DNA of 64,000 bases from NCBI RefSeq assembly GCF_020035535.1, contig NZ_CP083349.1:4056001-4120000 (forward strand). The letters are read 5' to 3'. Below the pieces are notes generated by a model. The model did not search any database. It saw only the letters and a program-made list of their open reading frames with translations, and was not told the origin of the DNA. A program made the translations under genes and the position numbers. Position 1 is the first letter of the stretch. Each line of letters opens with the position of its first letter. This DNA comes from Ensifer adhaerens. GTDB lineage: Bacteria; Pseudomonadota; Alphaproteobacteria; Rhizobiales; Rhizobiaceae. This document shows positions 53,527-62,358 of the stretch, in pieces.

Positions 53527-54165
53527 CTAGAGCCGGATCGCGCCGCTCGAAACCGCATTCTCCATCCGGTCGATCACATCAGCAAGTTTCTCGTCGATGA
53601 TGTGGAGATATTCCGTCCAGTCGTTGACGTGCTTAAGCTCCGCCTTGCCGTCGGAAATGCCGCGAAGCGCAATCAAGGGAACGCGGAAGGATTGGCAGGC
53701 GCGTAAGACCGCGAAGGTCTCCATCTCGACCATGTCGGCGTCGATTGCGTCATAGGCTGCGCCCGAGACGATGTTGGCGCCGGTCGAAAGCCGCGCCTCC
53801 GGCACACCAGGGATGCGCAACGACAGCGGAACCACGGCAGGCAGGTCGAGAAACGGCGTTCTCCCTTTCTCGAAGCCGAGCGGCGAGGCATCCATGTCGC
53901 GGTAGCCGACGGAGATAGCCTGGTAGACTTCCGTCTGTTCGAGCTGGGCTGCACCCGCCGAACCGAGGGAAACGACGAGATCGGGCAGTGCCCGCTCGGC
54001 CGCGAGTTCGGCAAGCGTACGCGTCAACACGACGGCCGCCTCGACCGGACCGACACCGGTCATCAGCGGCTTGATCCGTTCTTTAAGGTGCGGGCCGTAT
54101 TCGGCATCCACGGCCATGACGTAGAGGACCCTGCGTCCGGCGACGTCCTTGACGGCAAAACTCAT
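53527..54165 (-). CDS. mtnN: 5'-methylthioadenosine/S-adenosylhomocysteine nucleosidase
   Basis: A 212-residue PNP/UDP-phosphorylase-fold enzyme. Family features are GVGPVEAAVVLTRTL, SLGSAGAAQL and the substrate-binding ADMVEMETFAVLRACQ, followed by ALRGISDGKAE with the catalytic Asp. It cleaves adenine from MTA and SAH, recycling methionine-cycle by-products. It overlaps the thioesterase gene by 4 bp. A general purine nucleosidase cannot be excluded. Confidence 0.92.
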   Translation of the reverse strand: MSFAVKDVAGRRVLYVMAVDAEYGPHLKERIKPLMTGVGPVEAAVVLTRTLAELAAERALPDLVVSLGSAGAAQLEQTEVYQAISVGYRDMDASPLGFEKGRTPFLDLPAVVPLSLRIPGVPEARLSTGANIVSGAAYDAIDADMVEMETFAVLRACQSFRVPLIALRGISDGKAELKHVNDWTEYLHIIDEKLADVIDRMENAVSSGAIRL

Positions 54166-54614
54166 CCTTCGATCCCCTCGCGTCCGCGTACCACCATCAT
54201 CGTCCCCGTCATCGACGCGATCAGCTTTGCCGGCCCATCGGAGCGGATCGCATAGCCGCGGCCGTCGGAAACGATGATCGTCGAGCCGGGCTTGGTGACT
54301 TCGCCGCGGAACAGGAATCGCTCGCCGCGCCCCGGCGAAAGCAGGTTGACCTTGAACTCGATCGTCAGGATCGAGGCATCCGGGTCGATCACCGAATACG
54401 CCGCATAGGTGCCGGCCGAATCCAGTGCCGCCGAGATCACGCCCGCATGCAGGAAACCGTGCTGCTGCGTCAGCTTCTCGTCGAAGGGCAGCTCGATCTC
54501 AACCGTGCCCTGTTCGACGAGCGTCAGTTCTGCGCCGATCGTGCGCATCGCCGCCTGCCGCGCAAAACTGTTGCGGATGCGGTTTCGGAAATCGGGGGGA
54601 TCGCGGTCGTCCAT
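54162..54614 (-). CDS. PaaI-like hotdog-fold thioesterase
   Basis: A 150-residue hotdog protein. FDEKLTQQHGFLHAGVISAALDSAGTYAAYS is the signature with His-Gly-Phe and the Asp catalytic region, and ILTIEFKVNLLSPGRGERFLFRG completes the fold. It hydrolyses acyl- or aryl-CoA thioesters. The stop overlaps the nucleosidase start. The link between the two functions is not obvious. Confidence 0.92.
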   Translation of the reverse strand: MDDRDPPDFRNRIRNSFARQAAMRTIGAELTLVEQGTVEIELPFDEKLTQQHGFLHAGVISAALDSAGTYAAYSVIDPDASILTIEFKVNLLSPGRGERFLFRGEVTKPGSTIIVSDGRGYAIRSDGPAKLIASMTGTMMVVRGREGIEG

Positions 54615-54691
54615 CAGTCCATGGGCCTTTTGTGTCGGGCAGCATCATTGTGCTCGGCGGACAGTGGCACGGTCGTGAAGGTCCGACAAGT

Positions 54692-55144
54692 TCAATTCAT
54701 GAGCAAAATCGCGCTGTTGAGTACCGCCGCATACGCAACCCAGGCGAGATATGGAAGGAATAGCAGGGCCGAAATGCGGTCCTGTCGCCAGCTTGCGATG
54801 GCGAAGCCGGCAACCGCGATCAGGAGCGCGATGATGACGATCAGGGCCGAGGAGATGTCCTGCATCCCGAAAAACAACGGGGACCAGAGGAAGTTGAGGA
54901 TCATCTGCGCCAGCCAAAGGCGCATGGCGGCGGTTCGGCGATGGTCGAGAAACATCCGGGCGCCGACAATGCCGATTATCACGTAAAGGATCGACCACAC
55001 CGGCGCGAAGACCCAGTTCGGCGGATTGAAGGCTGGTTTTGCCAGCGACTGGTACCATTCTCCGGGGATGTTGTTGTAGCCGATGAGAAGACCGAGGCCG
55101 AGAACGGCGGCGACGAAGACGATGTACACGATGGTTCTGTTCAT
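54692..55144 (-). CDS. tspO: TspO/MBR-family tryptophan-rich sensory protein
   Basis: A 150-residue protein with five helices. Conserved features: WYQSLAKPAFNPPNWVFAPVWSILYVIIGI, LRLWLAQ-like MRLWLAQMILNFLWSPLFFG and the C-terminal LLFLPYLAWVAYAAVLN. TspO binds porphyrins and in rhizobia and Rhodobacter affects tetrapyrrole and oxygen-related responses. It is preceded by a short region without a strong promoter; no operon partner. Confidence 0.94.
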   Translation of the reverse strand: MNRTIVYIVFVAAVLGLGLLIGYNNIPGEWYQSLAKPAFNPPNWVFAPVWSILYVIIGIVGARMFLDHRRTAAMRLWLAQMILNFLWSPLFFGMQDISSALIVIIALLIAVAGFAIASWRQDRISALLFLPYLAWVAYAAVLNSAILLMN

Positions 55145-55227
55145 GGCTTCGACAGATAGAACAGAGTTTCAGCCTTTCCATGGGGCAGCCGTTTTGAAGC
55201 CACGATGTGCCACCTATATCATGGGCC

Positions 55228-55782
55228 ATGAAGAGCTTCAGACGCATCGATATCCGACCGGCCGGGCCGGATGACATCATGATGATCGCCTCCGTCATCG
55301 TCGAAAGTTGGCGATCGACGTTTCGCGGACTGATTTCCGACGCTTTTCTCGATGGCATGAGCGTCGAGGAACAGGCGCTGCGCCATGCAAGGCGCATGCG
55401 CGTCGCCGATGTCTTTCATATGGTCGCAGTCGACATGAGCACGAACAGGGTGATCGGCTTTGCCAATTATGGAAAGGCCCGCTCGATGCCTCAGCGGTTC
55501 GATCGTGAGCTCTATGCGCTCTACATCCTCAAGGAATTCCAGGGTGCTGGCATCGGCTCGGCGCTGGTGCGCAGCGTTGCCGGCCACTGCCGGGAGCTGG
55601 GCGGCAAGTCTCTGTTTGCCTGGGTGCTTTCCAGCAATCCGAACCGGGCATTTTATGAGCACCTCGGTGCGGTCGCCGTCGGCCAGGGTCAGGTTAGCCT
55701 CGGCGGCGAAAACCACGAGCAGACCGCCTATCGCTGGGACGACCTGGTTAAGCTCTCCGGCGCGGGTCGCTTTTCCGCTTGA
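55228..55782 (+). CDS. GNAT-family N-acetyltransferase
   Basis: A 184-residue GNAT from the ATG at 55228 (MKSFRRIDIRPAGPDD), though a frame reaches 55207. Motif A is LYILKEFQGAGIGSALVRSVAG (Q-x-x-G-x-G), motif B LFAWVLSSNPNRAFYEHLGAV. It acetylates an unknown amine. It is convergent with the DUF1513 gene with 45 bp between them. Confidence 0.92.
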   Translation: MKSFRRIDIRPAGPDDIMMIASVIVESWRSTFRGLISDAFLDGMSVEEQALRHARRMRVADVFHMVAVDMSTNRVIGFANYGKARSMPQRFDRELYALYILKEFQGAGIGSALVRSVAGHCRELGGKSLFAWVLSSNPNRAFYEHLGAVAVGQGQVSLGGENHEQTAYRWDDLVKLSGAGRFSA

Positions 55783-55827
55783 GGGAGTTGAGACGCGAGA
55801 TGTCTACGAATTCTTGCCGGAGTTGCT

Positions 55828-56919
55828 TCAGCTGCGGCCGAGCCGGACGATGTGCTGGTCCCAAGCAACGCGGCTCTGGCTATCCTTGAAGTGGCCGTCA
55901 TAGGAGGAGACGGCGAAGCCGTGGTCGGCGCTGGCAACCCCCGCCGCATCGGCGACGCGTTCTTCCTTCAGTACCGCGCCGCTCCGGGCATCGAGCGTCA
56001 CCGCCACGCCGCCCTTCGGCGAAGTCAGCCCGATCAGCCCCTCGTTCCGGTTGACGGCGATCGCGCCGACATAGTTCGCCAGCGCTTCCGTCGTGCGGTC
56101 GGGCAGCGACAGGAATTTCAGGTCCTCGCCTTTGGAGAAGGATCCGACGAGCGGCGGCAGGTCGTTGCGCGCGCCTTCGTACTGGCAGGCGAACCAGATC
56201 TCACCCTTCGGGCCGATATCGACATGCCGGGTCGAAAGGCGGCTGAGATACTCAGGCAGGCGGTGCTTCTGCACGAGCGCGCCGGTTCGCGTATCGACCA
56301 GCGTCAGGCTCGGCTCCATATGGTCGAGATTGAGCTTGGTACGGCCGAAATCCGGATGGGTCTCGATGCCGCCATTGGCAATCGCCAGCAGTTTCCCATC
56401 GGCGCTCAGCGTCATGTCGTGCGGGCCGATGCCATAGGTCGGGAATTCGCCGATGCGGGCGAAGTTGTCGGTGCCGTCATAGATGCCGACCATGCCGCGA
56501 TTGGCGGCAAAGTCGTTTTCCGTGGCGTAGAGCAGCTTGCCGTCTGCCGAGAAGCAGCCGTGCCCGTAAAAATGCCGGCCGTCGGTTGCGGCGATCACCA
56601 CCGGCTCGGCCGCGCCGTCGGTTGAAAGGATCATCGCATAGGTGCCGGGCCTGCGGGCGAAGGCGACGGCGCGGCGGCTGACCGGCGAATAGGCCATGCC
56701 ATGCGCGCGTGCCGGCAGCGCGGTGCGGTCGATGATGTCGCCGGCCTCCGTGAGCGTCGCAACGCCATAGCTCCCATCCGGCGCCATGAAGGCCGAGGCA
56801 AAAACGGCATCTGCTCTGGCCAGGGCGAAGGCCCGGTCGGGTGCAAGGCTCGCCACCCAGGCGGCGCCCGCCATTTTCAGGAAACTGCGCCGGTCGATCA
56901 GGCCCGTGGCGGCTTTCAT
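55828..56919 (-). CDS. Tat-exported DUF1513 protein, iron-cluster component
   Basis: A 363-residue protein. The twin-arginine signal LIDRRSFLKMAGAAWVASLA is clear (S/T-R-R-x-F-L-K). The mature part is a beta-propeller-like repeat protein (FYGHGCFSADGKLLYATEND; GIGPHDMTLSADGKLLAIANGG; HVDIGPKGEIWFACQYEG) with WD/kelch-like blades. DUF1513 proteins often follow imelysin genes. The protein is the last of the imelysin/di-heme group, with corA between. Role unknown; likely periplasmic cofactor binding. Confidence 0.85.
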   Translation of the reverse strand: MKAATGLIDRRSFLKMAGAAWVASLAPDRAFALARADAVFASAFMAPDGSYGVATLTEAGDIIDRTALPARAHGMAYSPVSRRAVAFARRPGTYAMILSTDGAAEPVVIAATDGRHFYGHGCFSADGKLLYATENDFAANRGMVGIYDGTDNFARIGEFPTYGIGPHDMTLSADGKLLAIANGGIETHPDFGRTKLNLDHMEPSLTLVDTRTGALVQKHRLPEYLSRLSTRHVDIGPKGEIWFACQYEGARNDLPPLVGSFSKGEDLKFLSLPDRTTEALANYVGAIAVNRNEGLIGLTSPKGGVAVTLDARSGAVLKEERVADAAGVASADHGFAVSSYDGHFKDSQSRVAWDQHIVRLGRS

Positions 56920-56997
56920 GCCATCCTCGCTCGTCGTGGAATTCTGCAGGCCTGAACGGAGGACCCGCTCAGGGCTGCGATTTAGCAGGCTGCGCGC

Positions 56998-57987
56998 TCA
57001 GAGCCAGCCCCGGCGCTTGAAGTAGAAATAGGGCACGATCGCCGAGAGCACCATCAGCATCAGTGCCGCAGGGTAGCCGAACTCCCATTGCAGTTCCGGC
57101 ATCACGCCGAAGTTCATGCCATAGATCGAGGCAACCAGCGTCGGCGGCAGGAAGACGACGGCAGCGACCGAGAAGATCTTGATGATCTGGTTCTGCTCGA
57201 GATTGATGAGACCGAGCGTCGCGTCGAGCAGGAAGTTGATCTTGTTCGACAGGAACAGCGCGTGATCGCCGAGCGATGTCGCGTCCCTCTGGATCAGCTT
57301 GATCCGCTGCCGGCTTTCCTTGCCCGCCTTGCGCGGCCCCATGCCTTCGAGCGCCACGTGATAGGCAACGAGCCGCCCGATGCTGACGAGGCTCTCGCGG
57401 ATGACCGTCAAAAGGTCGCCCTTCTGGCCGATCTGCTCGATCAGCGACTGCAGGTCGCGCGTCTTCTTGGTGGCGCTGGCATTGGTCTTGCGGAACACTT
57501 CGCGCGAGATCGCGTCGACCTCGCTGCCGGCGCGCTCCAGCGCGTCCGCCGTGCGGTCGATGATCGCCTCCAGCAGACCCAGCATCACCAGTTCGCCGCT
57601 CTCGCAGATCTGGCCGTTTGCCTTCTGGATGCGGTTGGAGAAGGTCTGGAATGGCTTCGGATCGGCATGGCGGACGGTGACCAGCGTCGTGCCCTTGAGA
57701 ATGAAGGTCACCGGCACCTTGACCGGATAGTCGCTGTCGAGCTTGGCGGTCGCCGTCATCGTCATGAATTCGGCGCCGGCCTCCTGGTAGAGTCGGTCGG
57801 AAAGCTCGATTTCCTGCATCTCGTCGCGGGTCGGAATCTCGATGCCGAGCTGCCCCTCGACGAGGCGCGTTTCCTCGACGGACGGATTGAAGAGATCGAA
57901 CCAGATGGCTGGCGTCGGCGAGGCGATGCCGTCAAGCATGTCGACGAGCACGAGGTGGCTGTTCTGGCTTTTGTAGATGCGCAGCAT
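56998..57987 (-). CDS. corA: CorA-family magnesium/divalent-cation channel
   Basis: A 329-residue protein from the ATG at 57987 (MLRIYKSQNSHLVLVD), GGAG 6 bp upstream; frames to 58035 exist. The signature YGMNFGVMPELQW (GMN) and two C-terminal helices (IIKIFSVAAVVFLPPTLVASI; YPAALMLMVLSAIVPYFYF) identify CorA. It forms a pentameric Mg/Co/Ni channel. It sits between imelysin and DUF1513 genes but with gaps of 208 and 78 bp, so it may be a separate unit. Confidence 0.94.
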   Translation of the reverse strand: MLRIYKSQNSHLVLVDMLDGIASPTPAIWFDLFNPSVEETRLVEGQLGIEIPTRDEMQEIELSDRLYQEAGAEFMTMTATAKLDSDYPVKVPVTFILKGTTLVTVRHADPKPFQTFSNRIQKANGQICESGELVMLGLLEAIIDRTADALERAGSEVDAISREVFRKTNASATKKTRDLQSLIEQIGQKGDLLTVIRESLVSIGRLVAYHVALEGMGPRKAGKESRQRIKLIQRDATSLGDHALFLSNKINFLLDATLGLINLEQNQIIKIFSVAAVVFLPPTLVASIYGMNFGVMPELQWEFGYPAALMLMVLSAIVPYFYFKRRGWL

Positions 57988-58195
57988 TTGGGGCTCCATA
58001 GGGCGAGTCATCCGACCGCCTGAAGCCCTGATCAAATCAGGACCGGACGGCCGTGAGCGTGAAGGCTCGACTTCGACTGTCGGGGTTCATTGTGGGTTGG
58101 TCCTTGTGGTGAAACGTGCCCGCGAGAGCCGGCACGAAAGCGCTTTGCGCCTAAAAGCCTTGATTGTCAACACTCTGTCCGAGCAGCGGTTTTTC

Positions 58196-59311
58196 TCAAT
58201 CGCCGTCGGCAAAGGAGAAGCCTGCGCCAAGACCGATCGCGCCGCCGAAATCGTTGTTCAGGCGGTTGAGCAGGTCATTGGTGTTGAGCGACAGGAAGGC
58301 GAGCTTGGCGCGCTTGTCGTCGTCGGCCAGTGCCGCATCGATCGGACCGTCGATGTTGCCGGCCGCGCCGATCACCGACTTGAAGACGAAATCGGCCGAA
58401 CCCGCCACGGAGCGGCTGTCTTCCGGCAGCAGGCTTTGCATGTCGGCTGCATCGAACAGCGTTTTCAGGCCCCGCACGTTGGCGGCGATCGAGGCCATGG
58501 TGTTGCCGGAGCGCCAGTAGATCGCGAGCTTCGGATGGCCCTTGTCGTTCTTGCCCTCGTAAAACGGCTTCAGTCGCTGGTCCTTCACCGTCTCGACGCC
58601 ATGGACGAGAATGCCGAGCAGTTCGGTAGCAGCCTCGCGGTTGTCACGGAATTCGGGATTGTCAGGGCCTGGATGTTTCCAGGCCGCCTGAATGCCGTCG
58701 GGCTTCTGCCAAGCGGCCAGGAACTCGTTGGCGATGATGTCGAGGTTCCTGGTGATCGCAAGGCCATAGCGGCAGCGGAAGTCACCTTCCTTGTTCAGAA
58801 GCGTCTCGGCGCCGGTGCCGTAGAGCACGTATTCGAGCGCGCCGAGGCCTTGCGCTGCGACGCTCTTGCCCTTGAGCTTGGCTTCGTCCGTTGCGCTTTC
58901 GTCCTTCTTCAAAACGATCGCCTGCACCTGCTTCAAGCCCGTGCTCTTGCGATCGGGGTAGAAGAGGAAACGCTCGAAGCGGTTCTGTTCGAGGGCCGGG
59001 CCAAGCCGCACGACCTCGATCGCCGACCAGGCGCCAACCAGGTCGGAGAACGCCCGCTGCGTGTTCTGGAGTGCCGGCTGCGACGGCGCCTCGCAGAGCT
59101 TGGCCGTCGCCTGCGTCGCGGCCGCGGTCTTTTCCGTGAGGTTTCGATAACCGGGAATGATGAAGTCGTCGACGGCCTTGGCCATGACGGTGGGCACGGC
59201 GGCCTCGTTGACGACGCGCGGCGAGAGTGCGCTTCCTTCCTGGGCCATTGCGGGCCATGCGGCCGTCAATGTCAGGGCGAATGCGAAAGTGAGCGTATGT
59301 TTGGGGGACAT
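58196..59311 (-). CDS. Imelysin-family protein lacking the GxHxxE motif
   Basis: A 371-residue exported protein from the ATG at 59311 (signal peptide MSPKHTLTFAFALTLTAAW...). The imelysin domain contains WSAIEVVRLGPALEQNRFERFLFYPDRKSTGLKQVQ and QGLGALEYVLYGTGAE. The GxHxxE iron-site motif of true imelysins is replaced by G-x-L-E, as in the second class of imelysin-like proteins. The start overlaps the di-heme oxidase stop by one base (TGATG), so translation is coupled. Likely a periplasmic partner of the di-heme enzyme. Confidence 0.9.
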   Translation of the reverse strand: MSPKHTLTFAFALTLTAAWPAMAQEGSALSPRVVNEAAVPTVMAKAVDDFIIPGYRNLTEKTAAATQATAKLCEAPSQPALQNTQRAFSDLVGAWSAIEVVRLGPALEQNRFERFLFYPDRKSTGLKQVQAIVLKKDESATDEAKLKGKSVAAQGLGALEYVLYGTGAETLLNKEGDFRCRYGLAITRNLDIIANEFLAAWQKPDGIQAAWKHPGPDNPEFRDNREAATELLGILVHGVETVKDQRLKPFYEGKNDKGHPKLAIYWRSGNTMASIAANVRGLKTLFDAADMQSLLPEDSRSVAGSADFVFKSVIGAAGNIDGPIDAALADDDKRAKLAFLSLNTNDLLNRLNNDFGGAIGLGAGFSFADGD

Positions 59312-60840
59312 CAGAGAGACTCCAGGAAGGCAAGGAGATCGCGGCGATCGCTTGCGGCAAGGGCGGCGAAAGCGTCGCGGGCCTTCTGCCCTTCGCCGCC
59401 ATGCCACAGGATCGCTTCAGTGAAATTGCGCGCGCGTCCGTCGTGCAGCAGGAAAGTGTGCCCACTGACGGTCTTCGTCAAGCCGATGCCCCAAAGCGGC
59501 GGCGTGCGCCACTCACTTCCGCTTGCAACGCCCACCGGCTGCCCGTCCGCGAGCCCTTCGCCCATGTCGTGCAGCAGGAAATCGGAATAGGGCCAGATCA
59601 GCTGAAATGATTGCGCCTTGTTGGCCGCGTCGCGGCGGGTGACGAATTTCGGCGTGTGGCAGCTGGTGCAGCCGAGGTCGTAGAAGACCTTCTTGCCGCT
59701 GAGCGTTTCGGCAAAGCTCGCCTTGCGTCGCGCCGGAACGGCAAGGTTCTCGGAATAGAAGGTAACTAGGCCGAGCACCGGATCGGGCGCCTCGGTCGGC
59801 CCCAGGCGCGCCTGCACCCCGGTTGCCATCGTCAGGCACTTCGCCTGGGCCGGCGTGCAATCGCCATGCGGCCGGTCAGCATCAGGTGAAGAGATGCCGA
59901 TGTCGGTGGCGAAGGCATCGGCGCTCTGTTGCCGCACGGTGGCGTTCTGCGCCTTCCAGCCGAAACGCCCGAGCATCAACGTGCCGGTCCTGGCATCCCG
60001 CGTGTGCGCCGGTCGGCCGCTGATCCCGTCGCCATTGGCGTCGTCAGGATCGGCAAGCGCCAGAATATCCGCCTCGTGGATCGCCTCGATCAGGCCGAGC
60101 CCGATCATCGGCTGCGCCACGCGCGGCGAGAGCGTCGTCGCCGGATCGAGCGGTCCATAGGCGAGGTCCGCCACCGCGTAGCTTGGCCGACGCAATGAAA
60201 CCGTCTCGCCGTCGGGGAAGGTAAAGGGCTCCTCGGTGTAGCTGACCTTTAGATGCCCTTCAGCCGCAAGGCCAGGCACGGCGCTATCCTGAAGCTGGGC
60301 GCCATAGACCGGGTCCGGGAAATTCACGACCCGATGTGTCTCGACCAGTCGGCGCTCTTCGTCGTCGCGCGGCGGGCGTGCCAGGCGGAAGAACATCGAC
60401 GTCGTATCGTTGGAGCCTTCGGGCGGGCGTCCGCGCCCATCCTTCAGGTGACAGCTCTGGCAGGCCCGCGCGTTGTAGAGCGGACCGAGGCCGTCGGAGG
60501 CCTGGGTGGAAGACGGAGAGGAAACCCAGAGCTTGCGAAACAGCGCATTGCCGAGCTTGAAGCCTTCTTCTTCCTGGAAAGTGAGATTGGCCGAGAACTG
60601 CGAGAAGCTGTCGGCGTTCACAGGCGCGATCGAGGTCGCAGCCCCACCGGACATGGCCTCGAAGCTTTCCGCCTTGGAGAAATCATCGGTCGGCCGCGTC
60701 ACCGCTCCAACACGGTTACGATCGGCAGCGTTGAGGTCGGTGCGTTCAGTTGGAAGGACGTCGCCGGCTGCGGCGGGCAGCGCCGTGGAGAGCGCCTGAG
60801 CAAGAAGCAGCGCGAAAAGGCGAGAAGCGCCAGGTTTCAT
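59311..60840 (-). CDS. Di-heme thiol oxidoreductase-like (DHOR) protein
   Basis: A 509-residue exported protein; signal MKPGASRLFALLLAQALST. The start at 60840 is chosen over 60861 because it opens a signal peptide. Two heme c sites CxxCH are visible: ACQSCHLKDGRG (about residue 134) and CTSCHTPK (about residue 405). It matches the di-haem oxidoredictase/putative peroxidase family often encoded beside imelysin. Its electrons may be used in periplasmic iron handling or thiol oxidation. It starts 49 bp after imelysin 1. Confidence 0.92.
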   Translation of the reverse strand: MKPGASRLFALLLAQALSTALPAAAGDVLPTERTDLNAADRNRVGAVTRPTDDFSKAESFEAMSGGAATSIAPVNADSFSQFSANLTFQEEEGFKLGNALFRKLWVSSPSSTQASDGLGPLYNARACQSCHLKDGRGRPPEGSNDTTSMFFRLARPPRDDEERRLVETHRVVNFPDPVYGAQLQDSAVPGLAAEGHLKVSYTEEPFTFPDGETVSLRRPSYAVADLAYGPLDPATTLSPRVAQPMIGLGLIEAIHEADILALADPDDANGDGISGRPAHTRDARTGTLMLGRFGWKAQNATVRQQSADAFATDIGISSPDADRPHGDCTPAQAKCLTMATGVQARLGPTEAPDPVLGLVTFYSENLAVPARRKASFAETLSGKKVFYDLGCTSCHTPKFVTRRDAANKAQSFQLIWPYSDFLLHDMGEGLADGQPVGVASGSEWRTPPLWGIGLTKTVSGHTFLLHDGRARNFTEAILWHGGEGQKARDAFAALAASDRRDLLAFLESL

Positions 60841-60889
60841 CGATGGAGGACCGGGCCGCACCGGTCACGATGCGGCCCGCCTTTTCAGC

Positions 60890-62170
60890 TTATTGGAAGA
60901 CGGCGTTAGGATTGTCCAGGCTGTCCGAACCTTCAAGCTCGATCGTGCCGAGATCGAGCGACGCAATGACGCGCTGCACGGTCTTTGCCTGGGCGATCAG
61001 CCCGTCGATCGCGGCCTGGATGGTGGCGTTGCCCTCGGCATTGCCTTCGCCGATCATCTGGTCGTAGGCCTCGGTCGTTTCCGCGCGCTTGGCCATCGCC
61101 TGCATCTTCTCGACCGTGGTGGCGAGGTTGCCCGCCATCTCCTTGCCGAGCGCGGCATCCTTGGCCGCGACGAGTTCGGAGAGCGACGGGCCGGTCATCT
61201 TCGTGCCGTCGACGCGTGTGTATTGCCCGGTATAGGCCGACTGGATGCCGATCGCGTCATGCAGATGCGAGTTGTGCGTGTTGTCGGAGAAGCAATCATG
61301 TTCTTCCTCCGGATCGTGCAGCAGCAGGCCGAGTTTCATGCGCTCGCCGGCAAGTTCGCCATAGGAGAGCGAGCCCATGCCGGTGAGGATGGCGACGAGG
61401 CCGGCCTTCGGATCGGCCTCGACCGCCTTGGTCGCGGCGCCGTCCGGCGTCCAGTTTGCGAGCATTTCCTTGAGGTCGGCGACGAGGAGCTCGGTAGCGG
61501 CCTTCAGGTAGGCGCCGCGGCGATCGCAGTTGCCACCGGTGCAGGCCTTGGTGTCGTAGTCCGTGTAGGGGCGGTTGCCGGCGCCGGCCTTGGTGCCGTT
61601 CAGGTCCTGGCCCCAGAGCAGGAACTCGATCGCGTGGTAGCCTGTCGCGACGTTCGCCTCGATGCCGCCGGCTTCCTGCAGCGTTCCCGCCAGGAACTCC
61701 GGCGTAATGTTGGTGGCATCGACGTCCTTGCCGTCGATCTTGATCGTCTTGTTGGCGATGACGTTGGCGGTGAAGAGCGCGTTCTCGTCGCTTTCGCTGC
61801 CGTAGCTCGGGTCGACATAGTCGATCAGGCCTTCGTCCAGCGGCCAGGCGTTGACCTTGCCTTCCCACTCGTCGACGATCGGGTTGCCGAAGCGGTAAAC
61901 TTCGGTTTCCTGGTAGGGGTTGCGGGCCTTCTTCCAGGCGTCGCGCGCGGCCGTCAGCGTTTCCTCGCTCGGCGTCGCGATCAGCGCGTCGATCGCCTTG
62001 TCGAGGGCTTCTGCGGTCGTCAGCGCATCTTCGAACTTGGCGTGGGCGACGGCGGTGTAGTGCTTCACTACGGCGGCGGCGTCGGTTGCGGCGTAGGCCG
62101 GCTGCAGGGCCAGCGCCGACGTTGCCGTCATGAACGCCAGCGTGGCGCCGCGGATGAATTTCTTGGTCAT
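60890..62170 (-). CDS. Imelysin-family iron-regulated protein
   Basis: A 426-residue periplasmic protein with signal peptide (FIRGATLAFMTATSALALQPAYA). The imelysin GxHxxE motif is GYHAIEFLLWGQD, in a helical fold with KKARNPYQETEVYRFGNPI and NTHNSHLHDAIGIQSAYTGQY. Its RBS is GGAGAGG. IrpA/imelysin proteins are iron-regulated, bind iron or hydrolyse peptides; the role is unresolved. It heads a three-gene unit with the di-heme enzyme and a second imelysin. An Irr-like half-site lies upstream. Confidence 0.93.
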   Translation of the reverse strand: MTKKFIRGATLAFMTATSALALQPAYAATDAAAVVKHYTAVAHAKFEDALTTAEALDKAIDALIATPSEETLTAARDAWKKARNPYQETEVYRFGNPIVDEWEGKVNAWPLDEGLIDYVDPSYGSESDENALFTANVIANKTIKIDGKDVDATNITPEFLAGTLQEAGGIEANVATGYHAIEFLLWGQDLNGTKAGAGNRPYTDYDTKACTGGNCDRRGAYLKAATELLVADLKEMLANWTPDGAATKAVEADPKAGLVAILTGMGSLSYGELAGERMKLGLLLHDPEEEHDCFSDNTHNSHLHDAIGIQSAYTGQYTRVDGTKMTGPSLSELVAAKDAALGKEMAGNLATTVEKMQAMAKRAETTEAYDQMIGEGNAEGNATIQAAIDGLIAQAKTVQRVIASLDLGTIELEGSDSLDNPNAVFQ

Positions 62171-62285
62171 GACCCTCTCCTGTTGCTTCCTTCGGCACAG
62201 CCGAGCGAACCCGCAAACGCGGTGTCGTTCAGGCGTCGGGCCATGAGAAAAGGCCCCGGCCGGGCCCGCCTCTCATGAACGAAAA

Positions 62286-62326
62286 CTAAACTTGTGTCAA
62301 AGTGTATAGTTTAGAACGTTTCAATC
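62286..62326. promoter_or_regulatory. Possible iron-responsive promoter elements of imelysin 1
   Basis: TTTAGAACGTTTCAATC (62310-62326) contains a perfect ICE half-site TTTAGAA, with a second half that matches only 4 of 7. CTAAACT (62286-62292) and AGTTTAG (62309-62315) form a 7-bp inverted repeat around it. Support for Irr binding is weak; a different regulator is possible. Confidence 0.35.
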
Positions 62327-62358
62327 TGATGCCGGCCTTCGGCGGCCTGCAAAGGGCC

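Noticed and set aside
56998..57987. corA as a certain member of the imelysin operon
   Set aside because: Gaps of 208 and 78 bp and its housekeeping role make a separate transcription unit as likely.
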